From Wansuia hejianensis (GTDB taxonomy: Bacteria > Bacillota > Clostridia > Lachnospirales > Lachnospiraceae), in the NCBI RefSeq assembly GCF_014337215.1, contig NZ_CP060635.1, positions 571,501 to 635,500 on the forward strand: a stretch of DNA of 64,000 nt. The letters are read 5' to 3'. Each line of letters starts with the position of its first letter. The first letter of the stretch is position 1. Positions 1 through 7,947 of this stretch are shown here, in pieces. The notes beneath the pieces are model-generated. The model had not been told where the DNA came from. It made no database searches and worked only from the letters and a program-made list of their open reading frames with translations. Made by a program: the position numbers and the translations under genes.

Positions 1-177
1 GGAGAAGAGCTCTCAGCTCCTGTGCAGATTTCATGATTTATCACCTCTTACGATCAATTTTCAAACAACAGCTTACCATACTGCGGAAAAAAAGTCCATG
101 GGAACAGAAGCTGCGGGTTGAGTGCCCAGGATACAGACAGTGTTTACAGCAAAGCATAAATGTTTGTAATTTAATAC

Positions 178-206
178 TTGTTGGCAGGATGGTTCAATGT
201 TATAAT
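178..206 (+). promoter_or_regulatory. Predicted sigma-A promoter of the flavodiiron protein gene
   Basis: TTGTTG at 178-183 and a perfect TATAAT at 201-206 are separated by 17 bases, about 50 bases before the start codon at 257. No other convincing signal lies in positions 1-256. The reading frame from 33 to 218 has no ribosome site or recognisable product and is not called. Confidence 0.55.
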
Positions 207-256
207 TTTCCTGATTAGAAACTACAAACTATAGCAGAGAAAGGAAGAGAACAGAC

Positions 257-1462
257 ATGCATTGTGTGAAGAAAATTAATGATGATTTGTACTGGGTTGG
301 CGGGACAGACCGCAGGCTGGCGCTTTTTGAAAATGTATACCCGATTCCAAGGGGCGTTTCCTATAATGCTTATATGATGATGGATGAGAAAACAGTTTTG
401 CTGGATACCGTAGATCAATCGGTCAGCGGCCAGTTTTTTGAGAATGTGGAGTATGTGCTTGGCGGCAGGTCTCTTGACTATATGGTTGTCAATCACATGG
501 AGCCGGATCACTGTTCCATGATTGAAGAGATTGTCAGGAGATATCCGGATGTAAAAGTTATCTGCAATGCTAAGACAGCGGCAATGATCAGGCAGTTCTT
601 TTCTTTTGATATTGATGCGATAGCTGTCCTGGTCAAGGAAGGGGATACTTTTTCAGCAGGGAAGCATACGTTAACCTTTGTGAATGCGCCTATGGTTCAC
701 TGGCCGGAGGTTATGGTCACTTATGATCTGACGGACAAGATTCTTTTCTCAGCCGATGCTTTCGGAACGTTTGGCGCCATGAACGGCAATCTTTTTGCCG
801 ATGAAGTGGACTTTGAACATGACTGGCTGGATGACGCCAGAAGATATTATACGAATATTGTGGGGAAATACGGCACTCAGGCTCAGGCGCTGCTGAAAAA
901 GGCTTCCGGCCTGGAGATCAGCATGATCTGTCCGCTTCACGGTCCGGTTTGGCGGGAGAATATCGGCTGGTTTGTGGATAAGTACCTGAAATGGAGTTCC
1001 TATACCCCGGAGAAGCCGTCGGTGCTGATCGCATACGGTTCCATATACGGGCATACGGAGAATATGGCTAACGTACTGGCGTCACGTCTGGCTGATCTGG
1101 GGGTCAGAGACATCGCTGTCTACGATGTTTCTTCAACTCATCCGTCTTATATCCTGTCGGAGGCATTCCGCAGAAGCCATCTGGTATTTGCGTCTGTTAC
1201 ATATAATGGCGGGATTTTCAGCAATATGGAACATCTGCTGCTGGAGCTGAAGGCCCATAACCTCCAGAACCGCACAGTTGCGGTCATGGACAATGGAAGC
1301 TGGTCTGCCCAGGCAGGAAAACAGATGAAAGATATTCTTGCAGGAATGAAGAATGTAGAGATTCTGGAGCAGAGTGTCTCCATCAAGTCCAGCCTAAAGG
1401 AAGAGCAGATGGCTGAAGTGGAAGCTCTGGCCCAGGCAATCGCAGAATCAGTTAAAAATTGA
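257..1462 (+). CDS. fprA: FprA-family A-type flavoprotein (flavodiiron protein)
   Basis: Cytoplasmic flavodiiron protein that reduces O2 to water (or NO to N2O) with electrons from rubredoxin or similar carriers, which protects anaerobes from oxygen. The 401 residues match the two-domain class A length. The N-terminal metallo-beta-lactamase-like domain carries the di-iron ligand motif HMEPDH near residues 80-85, further ligands in VHWPEV (about 148), an Asp in SADAFGTFGA (about 166) and CPLHGP (about 225). The C-terminal flavodoxin domain starts near residue 255 with the FMN-loop sequence YGSIYGHTENMA. The ATG at 257 follows an AAGGAAG ribosome site. It appears monocistronic; no rubredoxin domain is fused and no rubredoxin gene is adjacent. 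Family assignment is secure; whether O2 or NO is the main substrate cannot be read from sequence. Confidence 0.95.
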   Translation: MHCVKKINDDLYWVGGTDRRLALFENVYPIPRGVSYNAYMMMDEKTVLLDTVDQSVSGQFFENVEYVLGGRSLDYMVVNHMEPDHCSMIEEIVRRYPDVKVICNAKTAAMIRQFFSFDIDAIAVLVKEGDTFSAGKHTLTFVNAPMVHWPEVMVTYDLTDKILFSADAFGTFGAMNGNLFADEVDFEHDWLDDARRYYTNIVGKYGTQAQALLKKASGLEISMICPLHGPVWRENIGWFVDKYLKWSSYTPEKPSVLIAYGSIYGHTENMANVLASRLADLGVRDIAVYDVSSTHPSYILSEAFRRSHLVFASVTYNGGIFSNMEHLLLELKAHNLQNRTVAVMDNGSWSAQAGKQMKDILAGMKNVEILEQSVSIKSSLKEEQMAEVEALAQAIAESVKN

Positions 1463-1527
1463 TATAACAGAAATCCAAATGAACATTCAGGGCATGGGAA
1501 CATTAGATTCCGTGCCTTGTTTTATTA

Positions 1528-1640
1528 TATCATAGGAAAGAGTGTCTTATGATAAAAAAGATCGCACTGCGGCGGAGAGGAAGAGTGTTGCAAATGCAAC
1601 CCGCCGCAGGCGGAGAATCTCGCTTGCGGCAGTCTTTTTT
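1528..1640 (+). repeat. Single diverged copy of dispersed palindromic repeat family 1
   Basis: This intergenic stretch closely resembles the tandem 125-base units at 59785-60034. It begins with an imperfect palindrome of the TATCATAGGA...TCCTATGATA type (1528-1554) and contains the shared block ending in CCGCCGCAGGCGGAGAATC. Compared with the tandem copies it lacks the segment reading ACCCTCCGGGGG, and its last hairpin is degenerate. It lies just downstream of the flavodiiron gene and may also serve as its transcription end. Confidence 0.8.
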
Positions 1641-1740
1641 GTGTAATAAAACTGGACTGGTTAAATAATTCAAAACTGCATATTTTAGTCGTGCCATATC
1701 TCGTGTATACTCAGCAGTAAAGCGAAAAGGAGTGAGAGTA

Positions 1741-2508
1741 ATGAATGAGTTCAGTAAATTCAAGAAAATTGATGCGCACACCCACATAGGGAAGTTTGGC
1801 AATCCTTTTAACATTGATTTTGATGTGGACCGGCTGGCGGAGCAAATGGATACCTATCAGATTGAGAAGACAATTCTCTGCGCGGCGGGTTGCCATCTGA
1901 ATGAAGAGACGGCAGAAGCATACCGCCAGCATCCGGACAAAATCCTTCCGGTAGTCTGGGTGAATCCGGCTGAGGGCCAGACGGCTTACGATATGCTGGA
2001 GCATTATATCAGGGATGAGGGTTTTGTGGGAGCCAAGCTGCAGCCGTTATTCGATGCCTATACGGCTGATGACGAATGTGTGGATCCAGTGGCGGAAATC
2101 TGCAGGAAGTATGGAAAGCCTATGTTTATCCATTGTGGCCATCCGCCCTATTCTCTGCCATGGCAGATCGGGCTGCTGGCGGAACGCCATCCGGATGTGC
2201 CGATGGTCATGCTTCATATGGGCCATGGCCATGGCGTGTACATAGACGGCACGATTAAAATGGCCAGGAAATATGACAATCTGTATCTGGAATGCTCGGG
2301 AATGCCCATGGGCTGTCAGATCAAAAATGCCTATGAGACGGTTGGGAGCGGCCGGGTGATGTTCGGAATTGATTCGCCGTTTCACCATCCGACTGTGGAG
2401 ATTCAGCGGGTGCTGTCCTGCGGCCTGGGTGACAGTGAACTGGAAAATGTATTTTATCATAACGCGGCCCGCCTGATGGGGCTTGGCGGAGAGGGAGGAC
2501 AGAAATGA
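1741..2508 (+). CDS. Amidohydrolase-family metal-dependent hydrolase (PF04909-like)
   Basis: TIM-barrel amidohydrolase of the ACMSD/uronate-isomerase-like group. The sequence shows the N-terminal metal motif HTHIG (about residue 13), FIHCGHPPY mid-protein, HMGHGHG, and a C-terminal GIDSPFHHP that supplies the conserved catalytic Asp. Such enzymes hydrolyse or decarboxylate small substrates using one zinc-like metal ion; the substrate here is unknown. I prefer the ATG at 1741, eight bases after AAGGAG, over the in-frame GTG at 1732, giving 255 residues. The stop overlaps the start of the following ECF transporter gene by four bases (ATGA), so the two are translationally coupled. The hydrolase may process what the transporter imports, which is inference only. 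Confidence 0.8.
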   Translation: MNEFSKFKKIDAHTHIGKFGNPFNIDFDVDRLAEQMDTYQIEKTILCAAGCHLNEETAEAYRQHPDKILPVVWVNPAEGQTAYDMLEHYIRDEGFVGAKLQPLFDAYTADDECVDPVAEICRKYGKPMFIHCGHPPYSLPWQIGLLAERHPDVPMVMLHMGHGHGVYIDGTIKMARKYDNLYLECSGMPMGCQIKNAYETVGSGRVMFGIDSPFHHPTVEIQRVLSCGLGDSELENVFYHNAARLMGLGGEGGQK

Positions 2509-3017
2509 AGACAAGAACGGTAACAGCGACGGCGTTGATGGCAGCACTGGTGTTTGCAGGGACTTATTTCTTTAAAATACCGTCGCCCTTTGGCGGATAT
2601 GCACATCTGGGAGACTGTATGATCATCCTGGGAGTATGTGTCCTTGGCATGACAAGGGGAATGCTGGCCGCTGCGATTGGAGCAGGCCTTGCAGATCTTC
2701 TGGGAGGGTATATGATCTGGGTCTTGCCGACAGCGGCCATCAAAGGTATCTGGGCATTACTGATGGGGTTGTTTATGTATAAGCTGATGCGGGAAGTGCG
2801 TTTTGGATGGCTGGCCGGCGCGGTAACGGGCGGGCTGGTTCAGATTGTTCTCTATACGCTGGTAAAGATCCCTCTGTACGGACAGTATGGAGCCGTTGCG
2901 GAAATCCCGCTTCTTGCCGGGCAGACCGTGTGTGGCATAGTATTTGGAAGTGTTCTGTATCTGATGTTTGAAAAGAGTTCTATTCTCGGCAAGCTCAGAA
3001 CCTTGTGCAGAGGCTGA
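2505..3017 (+). CDS. ECF transporter S component (substrate-binding membrane subunit)
   Basis: A 170-residue, very hydrophobic protein with five to six predicted membrane helices. The alanine-rich first helix (TATALMAALVFAGTYF) and the HLGD...ADLLGGY pattern around residues 35-70 are typical of energy-coupling-factor S components of the PF07155/HmpT-riboflavin group. It would bind a vitamin or precursor and dock on a shared EcfAA'T module, which is not in this window. It overlaps the upstream amidohydrolase by four bases. The cargo cannot be deduced; a pyrimidine, pantothenate or related vitamin precursor is possible. A terminator follows at 3052. Confidence 0.75.
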   Translation: MKTRTVTATALMAALVFAGTYFFKIPSPFGGYAHLGDCMIILGVCVLGMTRGMLAAAIGAGLADLLGGYMIWVLPTAAIKGIWALLMGLFMYKLMREVRFGWLAGAVTGGLVQIVLYTLVKIPLYGQYGAVAEIPLLAGQTVCGIVFGSVLYLMFEKSSILGKLRTLCRG

Positions 3018-3051
3018 GCACAGGAAGTATAAATGATTGGTAACATGCGGA

Positions 3052-3083
3052 AATACCGGCTCGCATTTTGAGCCGGTATTTTT
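3052..3083 (+). terminator. Rho-independent terminator after the ECF S-component gene
   Basis: An 11-base perfect stem (AATACCGGCTC / GAGCCGGTATT) with a seven-base loop is followed by a short T run. It ends the amidohydrolase/ECF operon. Confidence 0.9.
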
Positions 3084-3200
3084 GGGTGGAAAAAATTACC
3101 AGAGCCCTGCTGTTTTTTTATTTTTGACGGGATTTCTATGGAATTTATTGGTGTAATCTGCTAGACTATAACTGAAATTATATAAAAGGGGGTAAATTAA

Positions 3201-4373
3201 GTGGAAACGTATGCGATACTGAGAGATTTGGCAATTATCATTGTCGTGGCTAAGCTGTTCGGGATTTTAGCCCGAATGTGCAAGGCTCCTCAGGTGGTGG
3301 GAGAAATCATCGCCGGGATTCTGATAGGGCCAAGTCTTCTCGGGCTGGTGCAGCAATCGGATTTCCTCAATCAGATGGCTGAGATCGGGGTAATCCTTTT
3401 GATGTTTTCGGCAGGACTGGGCACAAATCTGAAGGATTTGCTTAGAACGGGGGTGAAGGCTCTCATGATCGCGTGCGCAGGGGTTTTTGTTCCGCTGATA
3501 GCAGGAGCCCTCGTGTATATGGGATTCTATGGCGCCTCTCCCTGGGGATCAGATGGTTTTTACCGGGCAGTTTTTATCGGCGTAATACTGACAGCCACAT
3601 CTGTGAGCATAACGGTACAGGCTCTGAAGGAATTAGGCAAGCTGAAGACGGAAGTCGGGACAACTATTCTGAATGCCGCAATCATCGATGATGTGATCGG
3701 GATTATTGTGCTGACTGTAGTGATTGGGTTCAAGGATCCTGCCTCAAACCCCCTGAAGGTCGGCATTTCAACTCTGTTGTTCTTCGTCTGTGCTATTGTT
3801 GTCGGTTTTATCTGTTATAAAGTATTTAAAAAACTGGACGACTGTTTTCCCCATACACGGAGGATACCCATCCTCGGCCTGGCGCTCTGCTTTATCATGG
3901 CCTATGTGGCAGAGAAGTTTTTTGGGATTGCAGATATCACAGGTGCCTATGTGGCAGGCGTGATGCTGTGCTCTATCAATGATTCCGGTTACATAGAAGA
4001 AAAGATGGATATTAGTTCTTACATGATATTCGGCCCGATCTTTTTTGCCAGCATTGGACTGAAGACAAATATCAGCGGCATGACAGGACAGCTTCTGCTG
4101 TTTTCACTGTGTTTTGTGTTGGCCGGTATGGTTGCAAAGGTCATCGGCTGCGGCCTGATGGCAAAAGCCTGCAAGTTCAACAGCAGAGATTCATTGAAAA
4201 TTGGTGTGGGAATGATGACAAGAGGGGAGGTAGCACTGATTGTAGCCCAGAAGGGACTGGGCGCCGGATTTCTGACCGGGGAGTTTTTCAGCGCGGTTAT
4301 ATTGCTGATTGTGGTATCAAGCATACTGACGCCAATCATCTTGAAATTGCTTTACGCGAAGGACATTAAGTAG
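3201..4373 (+). CDS. Cation:proton antiporter of the CPA2 (KefB/GerN-like) family
   Basis: An integral membrane protein of 390 residues with about 11-13 hydrophobic helices. It opens with the CPA2 signature VGEIIAGILIGPSLLG (about residues 35-50) and contains the ion-binding AAIIDDVIGI motif in the middle helices, where the paired Asp residues are those expected in Na+(K+)/H+ exchangers. It lacks the C-terminal RCK/TrkA-N domain of true Kef channels, so it is a short, GerN/NapA-like exchanger. The start is GTG at 3201, preceded by GGGGGT. It stands alone. The transported ion cannot be settled from sequence. Confidence 0.85.
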   Translation: METYAILRDLAIIIVVAKLFGILARMCKAPQVVGEIIAGILIGPSLLGLVQQSDFLNQMAEIGVILLMFSAGLGTNLKDLLRTGVKALMIACAGVFVPLIAGALVYMGFYGASPWGSDGFYRAVFIGVILTATSVSITVQALKELGKLKTEVGTTILNAAIIDDVIGIIVLTVVIGFKDPASNPLKVGISTLLFFVCAIVVGFICYKVFKKLDDCFPHTRRIPILGLALCFIMAYVAEKFFGIADITGAYVAGVMLCSINDSGYIEEKMDISSYMIFGPIFFASIGLKTNISGMTGQLLLFSLCFVLAGMVAKVIGCGLMAKACKFNSRDSLKIGVGMMTRGEVALIVAQKGLGAGFLTGEFFSAVILLIVVSSILTPIILKLLYAKDIK

Positions 4374-4558
4374 AGCAGAAAAAATGAAGGTTTGTCTTTA
4401 CTATTACCACAAAATGAAATAATATAGTATTAAATGATGATATACAAAAGAGTTGTATGTCATAATATGGGATGAACTGTTTCAACATTTACAAACTGTA
4501 TAAAATGCTGAAAACTCGTTAGAATGGATATATCTGAAGATAAACGAGGATAATATCC

Positions 4559-4879
4559 ATGGACGAGAGCTATGTGAACGAGAAAATCAAACGGATATGT
4601 GAAGATAAGGGCTGGACAGAATACAGGCTCGCGAAGGAATGTGGTATACCCAATTCAACCGTCCATAACATTCTTCACAAGGTGACAGTGCCTTCATTTA
4701 TATCATTAATGAAAATCTGCGATGGGTTTGGTATTACCATGGCGCAGTTTTTCGCGGAAGGTGAATATTTGGATCTGACGGATGACCAGAGAGAGGTATT
4801 GGATATCTACAGGCATTTGTCAATTCACGAACGGGAAATAGCTGTCGCTTATCTAAAAGGTCTTGCATCCAGAACATGA
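4559..4879 (+). CDS. XRE-family helix-turn-helix regulator
   Basis: A 106-residue protein with an N-terminal lambda-repressor-type HTH: KIKRICEDKGWTEYRLAKEC then GIPNSTVHNILHK is the classic helix 2-helix 3 pattern (residues about 8-45). The short C-terminal helical region probably mediates dimerisation. Many Lachnospiraceae carry short solo XRE proteins of this type. The ATG at 4559 follows a weak CGAGGA site. The target is unknown; the gene is monocistronic, ending at the hairpin at 4887. Confidence 0.85.
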   Translation: MDESYVNEKIKRICEDKGWTEYRLAKECGIPNSTVHNILHKVTVPSFISLMKICDGFGITMAQFFAEGEYLDLTDDQREVLDIYRHLSIHEREIAVAYLKGLASRT

Positions 4880-4886
4880 ATTCATT

Positions 4887-4924
4887 TAGCTCAAAAGCAT
4901 TGTTACAACTTTTGGGCTATTTTT
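4887..4924 (+). terminator. Rho-independent terminator after the XRE regulator
   Basis: An 11-base stem with one G-T pair (TAGCTCAAAAG / CTTTTGGGCTA) is followed by TTTTT. The reading frame that begins with an ATG at 4925 would start immediately after this hairpin, which argues for a later start for the next gene. Confidence 0.8.
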
Positions 4925-4966
4925 ATGTCTGTGACAGGAATCCCGGATCGGGGAGGCTACTGGACA

Positions 4967-5332
4967 ATGGATGGAAAAAGAGAGAAAACAAGAGCGTATA
5001 GTAGAAGGGAGAGTGATGAAAAGACAATGCCGGAAATTGACAAATTTCTGTCAAAAGGAAGCAGCGAAGCTTTAAAATATTTTACGGGAAAGTGTCCAAT
5101 GACCCAGGAAGGGTTCGAAATCTGTATCCGTGAAATGATACAGCTGGGATGTGATGAGTTATACTCTGAGTTCACAGAGAAGCACCGCAGGTTTCTGGGT
5201 GAATTCAACCAAAAGATAGAGATCCTGGAAGAGGAGAGCCGGAAAGATGGACTCTCCGATCAGGAAAAGGAAAAAATGTGGACTGAAATCATGAAAAAAA
5301 TCAAAGATATCAAAGCTGACCAGGAAGAATAG
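4967..5332 (+). CDS. Hypothetical helical protein
   Basis: A charged, mostly helical protein of 121 residues when started at the ATG at 4967, which has GGGGAGG ten bases upstream. The same frame is open from an ATG at 4925, but that position abuts a terminator. The C-terminal half (about residues 75-121) is rich in Glu and Lys with heptad-like spacing and may form a coiled coil. No family is recognised. It ends three bases before the end of the convergent LysR gene. Expression is plausible but not proven. Confidence 0.55.
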   Translation: MDGKREKTRAYSRRESDEKTMPEIDKFLSKGSSEALKYFTGKCPMTQEGFEICIREMIQLGCDELYSEFTEKHRRFLGEFNQKIEILEEESRKDGLSDQEKEKMWTEIMKKIKDIKADQEE

Positions 5333-5335
5333 AAG

Positions 5336-6289
5336 TTATTTTGCTTTCCTGTCCTCTCTGGCTATCCGGATGAATTCTTCCATGGCGCGTGTGATATACT
5401 TGCCCTGCTTATAATAAAAGTAAATGGAACGGCAGACCTCATTCGGTCCGTCAACCCGGTAATAGATGATGTTGGCATCATCTTTTACGTGCTTGATGAG
5501 CGTATCACTGATGAAGCTGATACCCATTCCATAGCAGGAGACATGATAGCAGGTGATCTGCTGGTCCAGGTACAGGACAATTTTCGGACTGAAGCCGTGT
5601 TTTTTGCAGATCTTTTCTGCGCGGATGCGTGTGTCATTACCGTGCCTCAGGAAGAGAAAGGGTTCATTTTTGAACTGTACCAGAGGCACGCAGGGAGTCT
5701 CCGGCAAAATATGGCGGTCCTGGCGGATATCCTCGGCGGTCAGCTGATATTCTGTGTACCGGTCGTTGATTTCAAACCTTTTGGGCACGGCGAGCAGAAG
5801 GGATTCGGCACAATATTCATCTCTTGCGAAGAGCTGAGGATTAAAGGGATAGGTCTCAATGATCAGATCCAGGTATCCGCTCTGCAGGTGATTTTCCAGC
5901 AGAGAGGTATTGGCTTCTACGAGCCGGATATCAACGGCGGGATAGGTTTCTTTGAATTTGGCTATGATCGGAAGTAAAACGTAAGAGGTGAAGAGATTGC
6001 TGCCGCCTACTGACAGCATTCCGGCCTTCAGCTGGTCAATATTGCTGACGAAATTAGTGAAGCCGTTCTCGATATCCATGATTTCTTTAGCACACTTAAT
6101 ATATTCTTCGCCGCAGCGCGTGAGCTGAATAGGGGTGGTGTTCCGTTCAAAGAGAGGAGCTCCCACCTTTTTTTCAATCTTTTTTATGGTGGCGCTTAAT
6201 GAGGGTTGAGAAATGTATAATTTCTGCGCCGCCTTTGAAAAGCTCTGCTCCTGGTACACCGCAAATACATATTGCATTCCTTCAAACAT
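5336..6289 (-). CDS. LysR-family transcriptional regulator
   Basis: A 317-residue LysR-type regulator. The N-terminal winged HTH is clear (SFSKAAQKLYISQPSLSATI, residues about 16-35), followed by the linker helix and a periplasmic-binding-protein-like effector domain (about 90-300). It is transcribed divergently from the glutamate dehydrogenase gene across a 172-base AT-rich gap (6290-6461). That arrangement is typical of LysR proteins controlling their neighbour, so control of glutamate metabolism is a reasonable inference, as with GltC. The effector is unknown. Confidence 0.9.
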   Translation of the reverse strand: MFEGMQYVFAVYQEQSFSKAAQKLYISQPSLSATIKKIEKKVGAPLFERNTTPIQLTRCGEEYIKCAKEIMDIENGFTNFVSNIDQLKAGMLSVGGSNLFTSYVLLPIIAKFKETYPAVDIRLVEANTSLLENHLQSGYLDLIIETYPFNPQLFARDEYCAESLLLAVPKRFEINDRYTEYQLTAEDIRQDRHILPETPCVPLVQFKNEPFLFLRHGNDTRIRAEKICKKHGFSPKIVLYLDQQITCYHVSCYGMGISFISDTLIKHVKDDANIIYYRVDGPNEVCRSIYFYYKQGKYITRAMEEFIRIAREDRKAK

Positions 6290-6359
6290 ATAATTCCCCC
6301 TGTATAAGTTTACTTTCTATATAACTTTTAATCTATAACGTATATATGATTTTTTGTAT

Positions 6360-6388
6360 TTGATTCAATTATAAATGTCCGCTATAAT
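6360..6388 (+). promoter_or_regulatory. Predicted promoter of glutamate dehydrogenase
   Basis: TTGATT at 6360-6365 and TATAAT at 6383-6388 with a 17-base spacer lie 74 bases before the chosen start. The surrounding AT-rich interval (6290-6400) is also where the divergent LysR protein would be expected to bind. It contains short dyads such as the region around 6335-6350, but no single operator stands out. Confidence 0.6.
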
Positions 6389-6461
6389 AAAATCAAGTTG
6401 AAAGAGCGCTCAGAAACTGAAATTAACGATTATGGGTCTACATAGGAAAGGGGAAGGCAAA

Positions 6462-7724
6462 ATGTCTGAAAAATATAATCCGTATGATAATGTATTGAAA
6501 GTCGTTGAACAGGCTTCTGAGATCCTGGGATATCCTCAGAGAGATTGTGAAGCTATAAAATATCCGGAGAGAGAATTAAAGGTTGCGGTACCGGTTGAGA
6601 TGGATGACGGGACTACACGTGTGTTTGAAGGGTACAGAGTACAGCATTCGACTTCCAGAGGGCCGGCTAAGGGAGGTATCCGTTACCACCAGAACGTTAA
6701 TATAGATGAAGTAAAGGCTCTGGCCGCATGGATGACTTTCAAATGTGCGGTGGTTAATATTCCCTATGGCGGCGGCAAGGGCGGTATTGTATGTGATCCC
6801 ACCAAGCTGTCGGACAGAGAGCTGCGCGCGATGACCAGAAGATTTACAGCTGCAATCGCTCCTCTGATCGGACCAGAAGTAGATATCCCGGCACCCGATG
6901 TAGGAACCAACGCTACAGTAATGGGCTGGATGATGGATACTTACAGTATGCTGAAGGGCCATACCGTACCGGGTGTTGTTACCGGCAAGCCGATTGATCT
7001 GGGCGGCGCTCTGGGAAGAAATGAAGCTACAGGCCGTGGCGTTATGTTCACGGTTAAGAATATATTGAAGAAGATGAACCTCCCTGTAGAAGGCACGGAT
7101 GTGGTTGTACAGGGTATGGGAAATGTAGGAAGCGTAACCGCGAAGCTTCTCCACGAAGAGGGAATGAAGGTAATCGCAGTCAGCGATGTTTCCGGCGGGC
7201 TTTATGACCCGAACGGTCTGGATATCCCGGCGATTGAAGCCTATATTACAGCTAAGAGGGGCAACCTGCTGTCCGGTCTGGAACTGAAAGGAGCTACCCG
7301 CATCAGCAACGATGAGCTGCTGACACTCAAGACGACAGTCCTGGTTCCTGCTGCTCTGGAGAATCAGATCAATGGCAGTAATGCCGATAAGATCCAGGCG
7401 AAGCTGATCGTAGAGGCAGCCAACGGCCCGACCTCCTCTGAAGCAGATGAGATTTTGAAGAAGAGGGGAATCCAGGTAGTGCCTGACATTCTGGCCAACG
7501 CCGGCGGCGTGGTTGTATCCTATTTTGAATGGGTACAGAACATTCAGTCTGTCAGCTGGACAGAAGCAGAAGTCAACAGTAAGCTGAAAGATATCATGGA
7601 CCGCGCGTTTGCCTCTGTATGGGATATTACCCAGGAGAAACAGACTACACTCCGCATGGGCGCTTATCTGATCGCTGTAAAACGTGTTGTTGATGCGAAG
7701 AAAGCCAGAGGTATCTGGCCGTAA
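6462..7724 (+). CDS. gdhA: NAD(P)-dependent glutamate dehydrogenase (Glu/Leu/Phe/Val dehydrogenase family)
   Basis: Catalyses reversible oxidative deamination of glutamate to 2-oxoglutarate and ammonia in the cytoplasm. At 420 residues it fits the short hexameric (clostridial/archaeal, GDH-II-like) form. The dimerisation domain carries RVQHSTSRGPAKGGIRYH and the catalytic lysine region NIPYGGGKGGI (about residues 100-110). The Rossmann domain has VVVQGMGNVGS (about 215-225), and NGPT is present near 325. I start at the ATG at 6462 because GGGGAAGG sits just upstream; an in-frame ATG at 6432 has no good site. Regulation by the divergent LysR protein is likely but inferred. Confidence 0.95.
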   Translation: MSEKYNPYDNVLKVVEQASEILGYPQRDCEAIKYPERELKVAVPVEMDDGTTRVFEGYRVQHSTSRGPAKGGIRYHQNVNIDEVKALAAWMTFKCAVVNIPYGGGKGGIVCDPTKLSDRELRAMTRRFTAAIAPLIGPEVDIPAPDVGTNATVMGWMMDTYSMLKGHTVPGVVTGKPIDLGGALGRNEATGRGVMFTVKNILKKMNLPVEGTDVVVQGMGNVGSVTAKLLHEEGMKVIAVSDVSGGLYDPNGLDIPAIEAYITAKRGNLLSGLELKGATRISNDELLTLKTTVLVPAALENQINGSNADKIQAKLIVEAANGPTSSEADEILKKRGIQVVPDILANAGGVVVSYFEWVQNIQSVSWTEAEVNSKLKDIMDRAFASVWDITQEKQTTLRMGAYLIAVKRVVDAKKARGIWP

Positions 7725-7769
7725 ATAAATTCCATATTTACATCTGTGAGGGATCAGTGCTATGATAGA

Positions 7770-7817
7770 CCCAGGTGACGTGAAATCCTGATAAAGGGTA
7801 AACGTCATCTGGGCCTT
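7770..7817 (+). terminator. Probable terminator hairpin after gdhA
   Basis: An 11-base stem (CCCAGGTGACG / CGTCATCTGGG, one G-T pair) encloses a 22-base loop. Only a weak T tract (CCTTTATGT) follows, so termination efficiency is uncertain. Confidence 0.5.
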
Positions 7818-7947
7818 TATGTCGTAGAAAATTGCTGTACAATCACAGGCAGATGTACATTGGCGCATAGAGGGAACAGGCTGTTTACAGGCGGTGGCGA
7901 TGGGCATGCCCGCTTTATATAAAAAATATGGAAGGTGTGAAAAGCAG

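Noticed and set aside
33..218. Plus-strand frame of 61 codons at the window start
   Set aside because: No ribosome site, no recognisable product, and it runs into the promoter of the flavodiiron gene.
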